DNA of 64,000 nt. It comes from Paulinella micropora. Its lineage: Eukaryota > Cercozoa > Imbricatea > Euglyphida > Paulinellidae. Both the position numbers and the translations under genes were made by a program. The notes under the pieces were generated by a model. The model saw only the letters and a program-made list of their open reading frames with translations, did not search any database and had not been told where the DNA came from. The stretch spans positions 42,501 to 106,500 of the forward strand of contig WBZZ01001392.1 in NCBI GenBank assembly GCA_019918135.1. The letters run 5' to 3'. Positions 11,558 through 24,800 of the stretch are shown here, in pieces. Position 1 is the stretch's first letter. The number at the start of each line of letters is the position of its first letter.

Positions 11558-13445
11558 ATGACTACGAGTAAGACAGACAATAAGATTACATTCACAGGCA
11601 AAGAGGAATGGATCCTATTGCATAGGCAGGTAGTGCAAAGCTGTAATGCTAAGGCCCCTAAGGAAGTGCTGCAGGGTGCTGACGCCCACAAACAATATGT
11701 ACATCGCGAAAACGTATTAGGAATACAGCTTAAGGGAAGAGAGGTGCCCCCCTTTATACTAGCTTGGGAAGAGATAGCAGAGTGGAATGATTGGGCTGAC
11801 TTGGTCGAAGAAGTAGTAAAGGAATACTTCGAGGACAAAGCCAAGGGTTCTACTCGCGTGTGGCCTGTGCCCAACCCCAAACCGGAAGCTCCAAACCTTG
11901 AGGAGGCGTTAGGGGTAGAGGAAGACAAGGAAACCCCAGTCAAGCGTTACAAACCGGTTTTTGGCAGCCGAAAGATAAACCAACCACTGAGACTGAAGAG
12001 GGAAAGGAGGAGGAGGAGGAAGATGAAGACCGGCACCCCTCTGACCTCTACTCTAGTGGGTATGCTAGCACTGACAAACCTAGGCTGTCAACTGGCAAGG
12101 GCTCAGACTTAGAGGGCGACACAAGAGTGGGGCCTCCCGAGGACAGACGGACCCCTCTAAGGTCAAAACCCCACTAGGGGGTGCTGATCGTGCTGTCGCA
12201 CTGACACGACAGGTGATGACCTATGACGCTAGTGTACTTGCTGAGATGAGCAAGCAAAAGGAAAGGGTGTTCGATATCATCTATGACATGCTCGGGGTTG
12301 AAGCGAAGAGCCTGGTGCGTGACTTAGCTGATCCGGAGAAGCTGACCTTTGGCCAAAACCCTAAAGCACTGTGGGACAGACTGCTAGCCCGATACAAGAA
12401 AGCCGACCCCTCTGATGTTCAGGACAAGGTGAAGGACCTGAATGACTTCCTCTTTACGAGCAAGCAACAGTACGTCGGTCAGTGTCTAGACTTGAACGCT
12501 AGGAGAGACTGGTTGGCTGATTATGGCCAAGCCCCAACCGATGACCGAATGCAGCAAATAGTGAAGGATGCGTTAGTGGGCCCAAAGCAATCTGACTCTA
12601 GGGTGAAGAAGGCTTGGCAAGTCTGGGTTGAAATGGCTGAACTGAACCGAAAGCAGTTCAAGTGGGACTTTGCCTCCTGCTGGAGGTTCGTGCAAGATCG
12701 TGCCCTGGAGCTAGACAAGAAGTTTGACCGGGCCAAAGTGACTAGTTCCGCAGAGAAAGGTTTGGCAGCTCGTAAGGCCGGAAAAGGGAAACCCAAGGAC
12801 GAGTGCTGGCTCTTCAGCAAGGAAGGCAAATGCACTCGTGGGACCTCCTGCCGCTACCTCCATGTTGGAGGGAAGGTGAGAGGGGTGTGTTTCTTGTGGG
12901 ACAAACAGGGGGAGTGTAGATGGGCCGACAAATGTAGGTTTGAGCATGACCCCACGAAAGCCAAGAAGACCCCTACCAAACCGGCAGACACCCCCAAGGG
13001 GGAGAAAGGCAAGAAGAATGAGAAGAGCAAGGGGCCAAAGTGCTTTAACTGCTTTGAAAAGGGGCACATCGCCGGGAAGTGCAGCAAGAAGTGCCGGTTG
13101 TGCGGGGGCAAGCACAAGTTGAGCAAGTGCCCGGACGAAAGCCGAAAGGAAAAGGGCGAGGCAGCAAAAGGCTCAAAAGGGGGGAGTGCTAGTGATGACT
13201 CCGAGGATGAGGAGCCGGGCGTGGCCTTAGCTCAGATGGTAAAGTTCCTAACCGGCAAGTCGAAAGACAAAGCCCTCATGGCTAAACCCGGGGGTGCCAA
13301 CCTTCCCGAGCCGATCATGCCACCGGAGAACGAGAACAGTTTTGAGATCTTGCTTGAGGATGATGCCGACATAGATAAGATGAACGAGGGGCGATGCCAT
13401 GGAGTAGCGGAAGGAAAGCGCCGGTGCGTAGCCCGACAGCCTTAG
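11558..13445 (+). pseudogene. copia-like Gag region (fossil)
   Basis: Gag-like region of the element at 10.06-19.47 kb. Toward its C-terminal end it carries two CCCH-type fingers (near 12803-12862 and 12885-12947; each of the form C-x7/8-C-x5-C-x3-H) followed by CCHC-type knuckles (CFNCFEKGHIAGKC and CRLCGGKHKLSKC). Knuckles are normal for copia Gag; the added CCCH pair is not, and suggests a particular RNA-binding style. Treated as a fossil, since the element as a whole is broken. Confidence 0.8.
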
Positions 13446-14487
13446 GATTAAGGCAGTCACCTCATCGACAGCGACTATTGCGTTGAGCATCAGTACCAGC
13501 GAGCCAAGCAAGAGAGAGAGAATGCCTTGCGCCGGTGGGCAGCCGACATAGCACGAAGGGATCATCTGGCTCTAATGTGCGAGATGGGAGAACGGGGGTT
13601 GGAAGCCCAAATCAAAAGTGGGAGTCATCCCCTAATGGTTGAGGCCATAGTGAGACACGAAGCCGCGAAGCGGGGTATCCCGTGGAACCGGTCCCTCTTG
13701 CCCATCATCCACTATGCAAAGCCCCGTGAACCCTGACAGTTCACCGAATGGGTCATTAGCCGACAACCGGTAACATGGGAGGCGTCGGGTGTACCTCATG
13801 GCGGAAGGTGTACCGCCAACATGAACCTCAGGCCGGTGCCCAAGCGAAGCATATGTACTTCAGAGGTGGGGTATCCCCCTTTCGTGGGGGAGTTGTGCCT
13901 CCGCCCGTAGCATCGGTGCCGGTACGCGCCCAAGAGGTGACGGGTACTCCCCTCCGTCCGGTAGCACCCAACCCCCGTGGAGAGAGTAAGGGTAGACCTA
14001 GCGGGGCGAGCGGGCCGTCCGCGGTACCTGCCCCGAAGGTTGAGATTGGTTCAAAGGCCGAGCCGGCTGAGGCTGGTAGTGGTATCATGCCAAAACCTGA
14101 AATCTTTACTCAAAGCAAAAAGGGAAAAGGTACATGGGGTGAAGGTGAGGCCCGGCCCGGAGGACTACCAACCCGATGGTCTGGACGTGGAAGATGAGCC
14201 CCCGCAGATGCAGCCCGATGCCGATCTTTCCTCGGAATCCGACGGGGAGGGGGAGCGTGAAGGTGAAGAGTCCCCGGCTAGAGATGGGGACGTGGGTAGA
14301 GCTCCGATAAGGGAGCCGTCCCCCATAGGCCCCGACCCTAGTGCTGATGCAGACCCAGGTAGTGGGGATGCTACCGCCGGGACCGATAGCAATCCGGTGA
14401 CTACGTTCTCCACCAGCCCAAGCAAGAGGCGTAGGTCAGTGGGCGCTCTTGCGTTTGGCTTCCTTGAGACGGTCCGAGCGTCCGTGA

Positions 14488-17400
14488 GTGGGATGCCCTG
14501 GTTTGCGTCCCATGCTAAGACGGTACCCCCTGCAGACGGAAAAGGTGACTTCCCTGTTACCCCCTACTACTAGTACCGGTCCGTCTACGGCCCCCTCAAC
14601 CTTAGCTGAGCCTGATAGTCCTACCCGACTAGGTACCGGAGAGCGAGAGAGTCGACTCCGAGCCGTGGCAGAGCAGCAAGAGGAGATGCGCCGGTTGCAT
14701 CGTCCGGCGTTGAGCGGTGAGGAAGAGAAAGATGAAGCTGACTTCCGGAACCGGTGGGGAGAGTGGACTACGCTGTTGTACGACTGGGCGCAGGGGAGTG
14801 AGTATCCCATGAACAAGCCGAGGTGGCCGAGACATTGGGCCGTAGCAGGAGCAGCAGCAAATAGTGCCGCAGGGTTTCAACCTCGTACTAGGCCGTTCAG
14901 AGTCCGAGAAAGGGTGGTAGGTGGTGAGAGCGTACTAGAGAAGGAATACGCAAGTTTGCCGGAAGCCGAGGGAGAAGCTGACCCGGTGGACGACCTAGTC
15001 CGTTTCATGACCGAACGCGGATGGATGGCTAAGGGGATCCGGCTAGCAGAACAAGCCCTCCTAGGACGGAGTGCGGACAAAGACCCCATGTTCGATTCGG
15101 GAGCTACGTTGCACTTTGTGCCGTCCGGAGCTGAACAACGCCTGTTCAACATTCAGCGAGGGATGAAACGGGTAGATACGGTCAACGGGGAGACCACCGT
15201 GACTAAGAAGGGCTCATTAGACATGACGACCGTGAACCGAAAGGGGGAAAAGAACAGGTTACATATAGGTAGTGTGTGGGTTAGCCCCAACATAGATGAA
15301 ACCTTAGTCTCTGGGCCTCAGTTAGCCAAGGGAGGTTACAGTGTAGTCCTCCACAAGAAGGGAGAGGGATACATCACTAAGGCCCGGATACCGGACATTT
15401 CCCCAGAGCTTAAGGCCGGGGTCCACCTAGACGACAAGGACAAGGTGAGGCGTTTTGTGACGTCCACAAACCAAGAGCTGGCGGCAGATAAGATTGAGGC
15501 TAGAGCTTTCTTTGGAAAGGAGATGGCTAAGGTCACGGAGTTGACTAGTGAACAACTTCACCAGAAGTTCGGAGGGCCCGGAAGCGGCATGCAGCGCCTC
15601 ATCAGTGAAGCGTACGGAATCAAGATAGTGGGTGACAAAACCCATGAGCAAGCGGTAAAAGAGTGTAAGGAGTGCCCGGCCGCCAAAGGGGGGAAAGTGA
15701 ACCACCCGGCAAGCAACCAGTTGACACAGGTAGGGAAGTTCGAAGCTGTGGCGTTCGGCAAGTCCGGGTGCCTACGCAAACCCCTCTATGGTGGGTTTTG
15801 GTACGGCATGGTGGGAATTGAGGCTAAAACCGGGTATGCGTTTGGCCTCCTTCTAAAGGATGGCACCGCGGCACCACAAGTGCGCTTCATGCGGGAATGC
15901 ATAAACTTCATTGAGACGCAAAGCGGCAAGAAGGTGAAGGAAGTCCGGGTAGACGGTGAGCATATCTCAGCTGACTTCAAGGAGCTAGTCCGGGACAAGG
16001 GAGTGAGGAAGAGGATCAATACCCTCAAGGAACACAACAAGAACGCCTATGTCGAAGTGTCCCAACGTGACTTTTGGCGCAAAGCGCGCCATAACCTGGT
16101 TAAGGCTCAGCTGCCCTATGAACTCTTGGGATATGCGTGGCAGCACGCTATCCTCTTGCACAACCTTTCCCCGAAACGATCCGGTGGTGAGGTCCGGATG
16201 TTTGAGCTGATGCCCCGTGAAAGGAAGGTAAATTGGATAGCTTTCCTTCATCCTTTTGGGTGTCTATGCCACATGGTCATCGAGGCAGGTTAGGACACGA
16301 CGAGAGCCGGACGCACATGGCCCCCTGGTTAGGGCTGAGTTTGGAGTACTCCGCACACCCGATCCTGTGTGAAGGTAGGGTGTTCCCATGGCGAAACGTC
16401 AAGACCTTTGACGACAATCAGCCGGCCTGGCCCCTGTTGCAACCCCTCTGGGAGAAGAAGGGACTGAGCTTGGAGCCGTTCAAGGGAGACCCGTTGGTGG
16501 AAGACGCCGCCCTTGAGCAGCTGTTTGTCCCAAAGCCCAGGGTTGGAGGGACCGACCCCGGGAGAGGCAAGAAGACCCCGGATCAGGGGGAGCTTGACAG
16601 CTCTGATTCCGACGGCGAAGTGGAGGAAGCGACCTCTGAACAGGAAGCCGTGAAAGCCGAGAAAGAGGCTCCCGAGCTCGACCCGGAAACAATAGGGGAG
16701 TTGAAGGGAAGGTGGGTGGAGACCCCAGCCACTCAGTGGGGCTGTGCTTGGGCCAAGAAGACCTATGGGGTGGGTTTTCGGGACAAGGTTCGACGAGGTC
16801 AGGTGCAAGACGTGAGTGAACCCATATGGGTTAAGAAGCAGAAGAAGAACGGACCAGCCCAGTGGGTAAAGTTTGAGGATGACGACTCCCAGACCGTATG
16901 TTGGACTCGGAGATCGTCAAGTACCTTGCTGACGGTCCGGAGACCGCACATGCCGCCACGTTCACTAGGCCGGTTAGTGAGAAGCAAGCTGATGAGCTAG
17001 GGTACTGGGACGACGCCCGAGCCGAGGAGATGGCTACGCTCTGGGAGAAAGGTTGCTTCCGGAGAGTCCGAGCCGACTTAGTAGACAAGAAAGACATTTG
17101 TGAAGGGCGGTTCGTTGATGCCACCAAAGAGGCAGGGGGAGAGATCCTGAAGTTCAAAAGCCGATGGACGGCCAAGGGGTTTTCCATGATACAGGAATGG
17201 CATTTTGGGAAACGGGACTTCCCAACCCCGTGTGCCCTTACCATCTTGATGCTTTTCGCCCTAACAGTGTTCTTTGGCTTAGTCTTGTCAAAGTGGGACG
17301 TTGGCACCGCATACACCGAGGCGTCTGCCGCTGAGCAGGGGTATCGCCCCAGTTACATCGTACCACCGTTTGGTTTAGAAGAGCCGGGGTATGTGTGGGA

Positions 17401-18685
17401 AATGCTTAAAGCCCTCTATGGCAGACCGGACGCGGGCCGCAAATGGTGGCGGTACAGGCTAGTCCCGTTTTTAGAAAGTTTAGGCTTTACGGCTCATGTC
17501 GCTTTTCCTTGTTTCTTTTGGCGTTGGCTACCCGGTAAGGATAAGCCTGACTTTGCTTTCGTACACGTCGACGACATATTGGGAGCGTTCAGTAGCAAGG
17601 AGGTGGAAGCAGAGTTTTTAGCCGCCGGTAAGAAGGCCTTTAGGGTCTTTAAGCAAGAGGCTCCGACCGGGGTGGTAGGCCTGAACATAGAAGACAAGGA
17701 AAACTGTCGACTAGGCCGTACGATCAAGATCTTCCAGGAAGATTTCATCAAAGAGGCAGTTGAGAAGCTCCAGTGCACCGGTTTAGCTACAGCCGATTCG
17801 CCGTGGTTGATGCCGGGGGTACGAGCCGGGAAGCAATCAGTGCTAGAGCAGTTCTCGCCGCAGCACATCGTAGGTGTCCTCTTATGGACACGCATCACTC
17901 GGCACGAGGTTTTGGGCCCATTAGGGGAAGTGGCCAACCATGCCTCCAAGCCTGAGTTGTTCAATTATCAGCAAGCCGAACAGGTCGTACGGTACCTTAA
18001 TGGTACCCGATCTAAAGGCATTCGCTTCACCAAGGCGAACGGCACCCGCTTGATGTCCTGGGCGGACTCAAGTTGGAAGGGTACAGCCGAAGATCGCCGT
18101 GCCCGCCTAGCGGGGTTTCATTTCTTTCTTGGTGGCTCGGTGCTACCATTCTGCCTTAAGCGGAACGTGTCCGTGGCCCTGCCCAGTGATGCGACCCTGA
18201 GAGCGCGAGTGGAGGCAAAGGCGAGCGCGACACAGGACGAGCTGGTGGCGACCGCGACCGGGTGCGGCGAGCTTGAGAAGGTGGCGGATGGCAAGTGTCT
18301 GGTGCTGGCCGCGCCGGAGGCGTCCTCCTGCGAGGCGGAAGTCTACGCGATGGTGGAGGCATACCACGGCCAGGATAAAATATCTAACTTTGTGCAGGGC
18401 ATCGCTGGGGGACGGGTCGCAGACGCGATGGGGACGTACGGGTGGGGGCAGCCCCCAATCCTGTACGGCGACAACCAAGGCGCCCTGGACCTCGCAGATA
18501 CAAATGTGTTTTCTAGGAAGGTCGGGCACGTGGATCTGCGCTGCGCCATCGTCAACCAGAAGGTGGACGCGGGTCTAGTCGTCAACGAGAAGGTGGCGTC
18601 AGCGGACAATGTGGCCGACGTCAACACCAAGCCGTCGCGTGGGGAGCCCTACCTCCGACTGGTGCGGCCCGTGGCGAGCGAGTAG
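14488..18685 (+). pseudogene. copia-like Pol region (fossil)
   Basis: Carries the domains of a Ty1/copia polyprotein in canonical order: a retropepsin with a DSGA box (near 15096), a GAG-pre-integrase-type H/C zinc segment and integrase core (about 15540-16200), RVT_2-type reverse transcriptase (about 17150-17960; KSRWTAKGF, KWDVGTAYTEA and FVHVDDILGAF motifs) and RNase H (WADSSWKG and YGDNQGALDLADT motifs). Integrase before reverse transcriptase separates it from Ty3. Broken; treated as a fossil. Confidence 0.9.
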
Positions 18686-19121
18686 CTTCGTCTGCGGCGG
18701 GGTGGCGCGCGCGCGCGCGCAGTGGGACTTCCTTCAACGTTGGGACTTTCAACCCGTGGACTCTGGATAGGACTCTGGATAGGACTTTGGATAGGGTAGA
18801 ACTCTGGATAGAGTAGAACCTTGGATTGGTACCCGATTGCAAGTGGATAGATTTTAGTAATTAGGCGACTAGATTGCCGAACCACACAAGCTGTGGAGAC
18901 GTAGGCTAGCGCCTCTGCTTGCATTGTTAGTCATATATATTGTACACGGTTGTGCTGATTGCGCTTTAGTTGTTAACAGTGTAGCTATATTGCCCGCCGA
19001 ACTCCACAGGAGACGTAGGGTAGCTCACGTTGCGCTTGGCTTATTTGCGTAACCTAATTATTAGTTGCGCGTTGCATTGTGGACACTGACTCGTAAGGGA
19101 TTCTAATTAAGGGGGAGCATT
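18686..19121 (+). other. copia 3' untranslated stretch
   Basis: No gene. It holds a (CG)n run near 18708-18720, a short degenerate tandem repeat (GGACTCTGGATA units, 18758-18822) and the polypurine tract just before 19122. Confidence 0.7.
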
Positions 19122-19466
19122 TGATAATTAATTAGACCCTTCCTCCTCAACTACGTCCGTATTGCTATTTGGTACGTTAGCCTTATTCGTTACAATTAGT
19201 AGTATTATTAGTTATTAATACAGTCATTTAGAGTACCTTTTCTGGTTGGTGGCACTAGCTTTTTACCATTACCATTATTGCCCATATCAGGCCGTTTCGT
19301 CGGTCATTTTCTGGAGTTACATCTTTTGTGTGACGTCGTCAGGTAGACTGGCGGGAATTGTTTAGTATTGTTAAATTCTTTTACGTGGGAAGCAATTGGC
19401 CGGTAGGAGGGGGACGCCCCGAGTTCCGGTCACCGTTTGCAGAAGTCGCGAGGGTTTTCTCACAAC
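19122..19466 (+). repeat. 3' LTR of the copia-like element
   Basis: Direct repeat of 10061-10409 with only a few differences. It begins TGATAATTAATTAG right after a purine tract, the standard priming arrangement for plus-strand synthesis, and ends at CTCACAACG. Confidence 0.9.
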
Positions 19467-20280
19467 GCGTAAATCCTATATTTTACACTTAATCGTATAC
19501 CGGAGTGGTAAACTTGAGGTTTCCAGTTTAAGAAGCATTCATATTGAATAACCTCCCACCGTACATTAATAGCGTTAACAATATCCTTTTGTAGCGTATG
19601 TGGTATTAATATTCTTTTAAACCTGTTAAGGAATATTGGCACGGAAATTACGTGAAATTTAGCAGTTTTTCCCGTGACTGGGAATTTATGCCTAAATAAG
19701 GGAAATTGTACTTATGTGTAGTTGTTTGTGGTATGTTTTGGCATTTGTGCAGGTTACGGACGCCATCGTGTCAGTTGACCCGTGTCAAAAGGACACTCCC
19801 TGCGTTTTTAGCGGTTTTTCCCTTTGGCTTGTTGTTTGGGTTCAATTCTGGCTTCCCTTTTTATTATTTAATACCTCTTGAAGTGGAAGTAAGCCTTGAA
19901 CCAATTGTGTTCATTTTATTATTAAATTCCATTTTTACTTTGAGGGTTAAGACTTCCTGTCTTAATACACATTTGATCACTGATGATGAGTCATAATCTT
20001 TTTTGTTTCCGCTATACACTAGTGTGTGCGCCATTAGTTGTCTCATGTTATTAATACTTGCATAGTGTCGAAAATTGCTTTCCCAGCGGCTCATAACAGT
20101 TGAAAGTATTATAATACACAGTCACTCGGGTGACTGACATAACTCGTAGCTTTATACACGTCTGTTCAAGTTGCAGGAAGACTCAGTAAGGAGACGCCGC
20201 GCCGATACACGACCGACACTTTATTAATATAATATTAGTAACTCGCAAGGAGACTAGAACTGACAATTCAGACACAGTAG
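19467..20280. other. AT-rich spacer, no gene seen
   Basis: Low-GC sequence between the copia 3' LTR and the left end of the inverted repeat. The open frame at 19706-19996 is hydrophobic, has no recognisable motif and no splice context, so I do not call it. Some of this could be the displaced right half of the Ty3-like LTR, but nothing proves it. Confidence 0.5.
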
Positions 20281-21158
20281 CGCAACGTGACTAGTTAAAA
20301 GTGCGCAGGACGGTTAAGACTGTAACTGCTACCCAATGGTTATGGTTCAATGCGCAATGCCTATGACGTGCGTTACGTTACGCTAATTGACTAGAACTAT
20401 TTAGAGGTCACTGAGTAAAATAATTATATAAGTAGTCGTAATTAACCTTCCAACTACTCCCGACTAGCATGTATTATATTAATAACTAAAATATTACCGA
20501 ATAGATATTGATACATACTCATAGTACAACGCTCTGGACAATCCCTTACCAAGCGAAACAAATGACTGTGCAGTACTGTTTATGAGATTTTGTGTTGAAA
20601 GTATTATTATGCGAACCGAGACTTCAATTAGTACAAAAGTTCTACATATTACTTTTGAACATATGTATATGAAAGATTGAACTTGAGGTGATAGACTATC
20701 ATAGTGCATTCTTGAATGTTCGCGCTGATGCATGCACAAAATAAAACGCAACAGGAAAAATAATTAATTAAAAAAAAGGCGCCGCTTTGCACTTTCTAGT
20801 ACGTTATAGGAAGCATAACTTATAGCAATTATCTATCCATAATATGTAAATGCAAATCTTACTTTCAGGGACTGCTGCTGTGACTACAGGCCCTTACGCT
20901 TGACACTTTACTTTCACCAAGCATTTCGGTACGGATAAATTACAGCATGTATCTATGATTTACACGTAGTTCTCTGTGTATTATAAGAGTAATTAGCCGC
21001 TGTATGTGAGAAGCACCTGAAACTGATCAAGCTGCCTTTTTTCAAGTTTCAAAACGCTGAGGAACATATTGTTTCATAGGGAATGTTGAACTTGCTTCAT
21101 GAAGGAACATATTGTTTCATAAGGAGTCTTGAACTTGCTTCTTCAGGAAGCAGCTAGC

Positions 21159-21884
21159 TTAGGCTATGTCGAGATTATCCTGGTCCCAAGATCTCGAATC
21201 CACTTCATTTCCGGAAAGCACTCTATTACCATCGCTGGCTTCTAAGGTAGGCAGTGCAGGGACGGCTTCTAAGGTAGGCAGTGCAGGGACGTTCGTAGTG
21301 CCACGGTCGACTGGAGCTAGGTGAACTACTGGTCCTGTGAAGTTCGTCGCGCCTTCAGCTGGCGATGGAAACCCGCTCGTTTGGCTATCGCTATGGTGGT
21401 CAAGAGGGGGCAAGGGTTTCTGTAAAGATGAAACCGCAGGGTTCGGCATCTCATCGGTGCGTGAGCGACGAGGTGCTTCACGCAAGGCTTCTGGAGGTAG
21501 GTGAACTACTGGTCCTGTGAAGTTCGTCGCGCCTTCAGCTGGCGATGCAAACCCGCTCGTTTGGCTATCGCTATGGAGGTCAAGAGGGGGCAAGGGTTTC
21601 TTCAAAGATGAAACCGCAGGGTTCGGCATCTCATCGGAGCGTATCGGAGGTGAGAGATGATGTGAGCGACGAGGTGCTTCACGCAAGGCTTCTGCCGTTC
21701 TGGGAGGGGAAGCTTTGTTTGTGGCACTCTTCGGGCTTCTCGACTCAGCTGCGTTTAAGACATCGATAGAAATATTCTGGCTTGTCCGAACGTGCATTTT
21801 CTGCCCGCCCTTTAGCTCCAAGCCCTCTGATCTGTAGGCGTAAGTTTCATCTCCCGCAACATCGGAGTCTGGCACGATATCGAA
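21159..21884 (-). other. Tail exon of copy A with internal duplication
   Basis: The last exon encodes 241 residues of cytoplasmic tail rich in Ser, Pro and charged residues. A block running from [10 protein letters not shown] through SSLxKPLPPL and TSGFxSPAEG to NFTGPVVHL occurs twice; copy B has it once. A shorter VPALPTLEA repeat is also doubled here and single in copy B. Class C receptor tails bind scaffold and trafficking proteins; whether this one does is unknown. Confidence 0.85.
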
Positions 21885-24800
21885 CTGCACACACACACAC
21901 ATTCATATTTCAAATGAAGTTAATAAATATAACTAAAATATTTACGCTTTTTTTATAAATACAAACAGCAAATAATGAAACGAATAGCAAGAAATCAAAC
22001 ATAAATAAACAATAAAGTAATGAACGAATCCATTTACTTTTGAAAGTCTGCGCTCTTTAATATCACCTTGTTCCTGTTTTATGCATTGCTTGTTGCAAGT
22101 TTGGAAAGAAAACTAAAAACATGAAATCAGGTCAAGTACCTGAAAGTTTTCAAACACTTCTTCATCCCCGGCGTCGCTAAGTCCCGACAATGCGGACTGA
22201 ACATTGCTGGCGCCTTTGTTTGACTTGTGTGGGCGAGTACCTATACAGTACAGCAAAGGAAACCTTGTGTGAAAACCAGCAACTCGCGGGATATTCAAAA
22301 TGTCATACGTGCTTGCTTTGTACATGAATATGTATTACTATATTTTGATGCAGCTGGATTTTTCGTTACCAGTCTTATTGTGAGAAACGCCGACAACGGA
22401 GGAGCCGTGACCGACTCCAGGGACGCGCGAGCCGGCAACGCCGACTTGAGTCCCGCCAGTCCTCGTGTTAGCGCTAGTGTGGTCCTTGCTCGAGTACTTG
22501 GAGTTGTTCATTTGATCGCGGTAGATCTCGAGCAGTTTAGGGACGTAGAGCACGAACACAGGGGTGATTGCTCCAAGCAGCAGCGCGACCGACCGCACCA
22601 TCATCTTGGCTGTGATCGCTCTCTTGTCCAACATGAAGTCGACCATGACACCGATGATGCCGACGAACACCGTGTTGTAGAGCAACCAGGCGATCAGCTG
22701 CGATTCGTTGAAGACTGTCGGTAGCTTTCTCACGCGAAAGGCCAGCCAGCTCTGGCCAGACAGAAGGATCACGTAAAGCACGAAGATAAGAGGCACAAAC
22801 ACCTTGCTGATATCGCAAGCATGCACGTAGGTGTAGAAGTCCTGGCCTTCTGTCTGAATCTGAAGCTTTTGGTAGAAGGGTGGTTCCACGGCAAAGAAGA
22901 TGATCAGTACGAAAGTAGTGGCTGCCACAAATCCGCCCACCATCGCTGCCACCCTGGTGTCCTTGAACCGGATCGCTTGGGGAATCTTTTGCTTGGCCTC
23001 AAAGATGCGGAAGATGGAGTAGAGCCGGTATGTCTTGGAAAAGAGGGTACCAAACACCGTGCTGGATGCGATGCAAGGGACCCACCAGCGCAAGGAACAA
23101 ACCCAGTTGTTGGGTTCGGGCGGAACGGTGAAGAGCACCGTCCCCACCACAACCACCAAGCATGCCATGATCAGGACCAAGTTGAAAGTCACCGAGGATG
23201 CCTTCATCAGTTTGGTGTTGCGGTGCACGATGACCGACAGAAACACACTGAGGCAGAACAGGCCCAGCACTGCGACTATTACCCATACCGCGTACTGCGC
23301 ACCTGGGCTAAGGGACAGGGTGACTGAGTACTCGCTGCACACTGCGGAGCCATGACCACTCGTGTAGAAGCCAAAGGGACAGGCTAAACATGCAGCACCG
23401 CCTGCCTTTGGTGAAATCCACCCTTGGGGACACGGTACGCACACGCCAATCCCTGCCAGAACACGCACGCATAACACATGCGTTTTCAAAACTGGAACGC
23501 ACATCTTCTGCCACCAAAATGTACACCATACACTCATAGTATCAAACAAACACATACAGAGAAAATACAGCTCACGGCATGTAATAACTCTTACAATCAG
23601 CTGCTGCTGCGACTGCCTGGTGACCTGTCTCGCTGATTTCCCCGGGTTCGCACTTTTCGCAACGCTGCATCGGGGTGGAGGTGTCACGGTACGCACCCGG
23701 TCCACAAGTTGCACCTTCCTCCAACCCGAGCTGATACCGCACCTCGGCCACTGAATCGTACGAAAAGGAGGTAGTAAAGCCCGCATGCGCGCCTTTGATA
23801 GAAGCTTCGTCCCATTCCTACAAACCAGCAAATGTTGGTGTTAAGCTGACTTGTACCGAGAGCAGCAAATCAAATTGCAAGAAGGCACACATATGAAAAC
23901 AAACAAGTACCACATCATACCAAACTGTGCAGACGATTAGGCTGCGAGACAGCAGAGAGTGTGGAGAAAGGACCCTCAAAGCAAGCAGTGGGGTCGGGAC
24001 GACATCCGTGATCGCCTTGGGCACATGAGGAAGCGCCGCTAACGGCCATTCCGGATAAAGGTCGGTAGAAACCAGTTGGAAGAAATCATCGTAGGTCCGC
24101 GCGTTGATGATAGAGAAGTCCTCAGCCTGTCGCAAGAAAAATGAAATGGTCTTATCTCACCAAGGAGTATAGAAGAAATGAATTTAACGATAACCATAAC
24201 AGCAACAATAACAAAAACGGCAACACCAACAACAACAACAGCTCATATCCAGAAACAAATGGAGCACGAGGGCGACCTTGTAAACACTTTCTCGCACCAA
24301 TCGTTCCAAAGTCTCCGTGCGGACCATACCGACATCGCATGAGCCATTAGCCACCATCTTGACAGATTCGTCAAAGCTGCCTGAGAACACGATCTTGCTG
24401 AAGACTTCCTCCGCTTTCAGCCCTAGTTTGAAGAACTCGTACTTCTGTGCCTGGTAGCCGACGAAGGAATCCTGGGAGGGCGGGCAGGCAAGTAACTTGG
24501 GCGACATCGCAGCTAAGCCCTCCAGCGTCACGACCTCAGTGGCATTCGGGTCTGTGCGCTGGAACATCACTCCTCCATAGTAAGGAGACATGATCCCGTT
24601 GAAGATCCGCAGGACCGATGCCAGCACCCGAAGGCCGTCCGAGTGTGAATACTCGACAAATGTTCCGGAGTTGGCGAACAAAAAGTCCACCTCCTTCTTC
24701 TTGACTGCTTGGTCTGTTTCCGCATGCGAAAGTGGCACCATTTTGAAGAAGCATTGATAACGGTTGAAATATTCATTGAGCACTCCTTCGAACGTGGGCT

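Larger units (their letters stand above)
10061..19466 (+). mobile_element. Ty1/copia-like LTR retrotransposon (fossil, relatively young)
   Basis: Flanked by direct repeats of about 347 bases (10061-10409 and 19122-19466) that differ at roughly 2-3 percent, so the insertion is recent compared with the Ty3-like relic. Parts: an untranslated leader with 94 bp tandem repeats and a (GA)n run; Gag (11558-13445) with two CCCH fingers and CCHC-type knuckles; and Pol in copia order, protease (DSGA motif near 15096), integrase (about 15540-16200), reverse transcriptase (about 17150-17960, with an HVDD catalytic box) and RNase H (about 18000-18640). A purine tract (AAGGGGGAGCAT) lies just before the 3' LTR. 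I found no clear target-site duplication. The element is broken, with a handful of interruptions. Confidence 0.9.

Noticed and set aside
22227-23529. Several opposite-strand or shifted frames over the seven-helix exon
   Set aside because: Shadows of a high-quality coding exon; they lack domains, and the class C motifs are only in the main frame.
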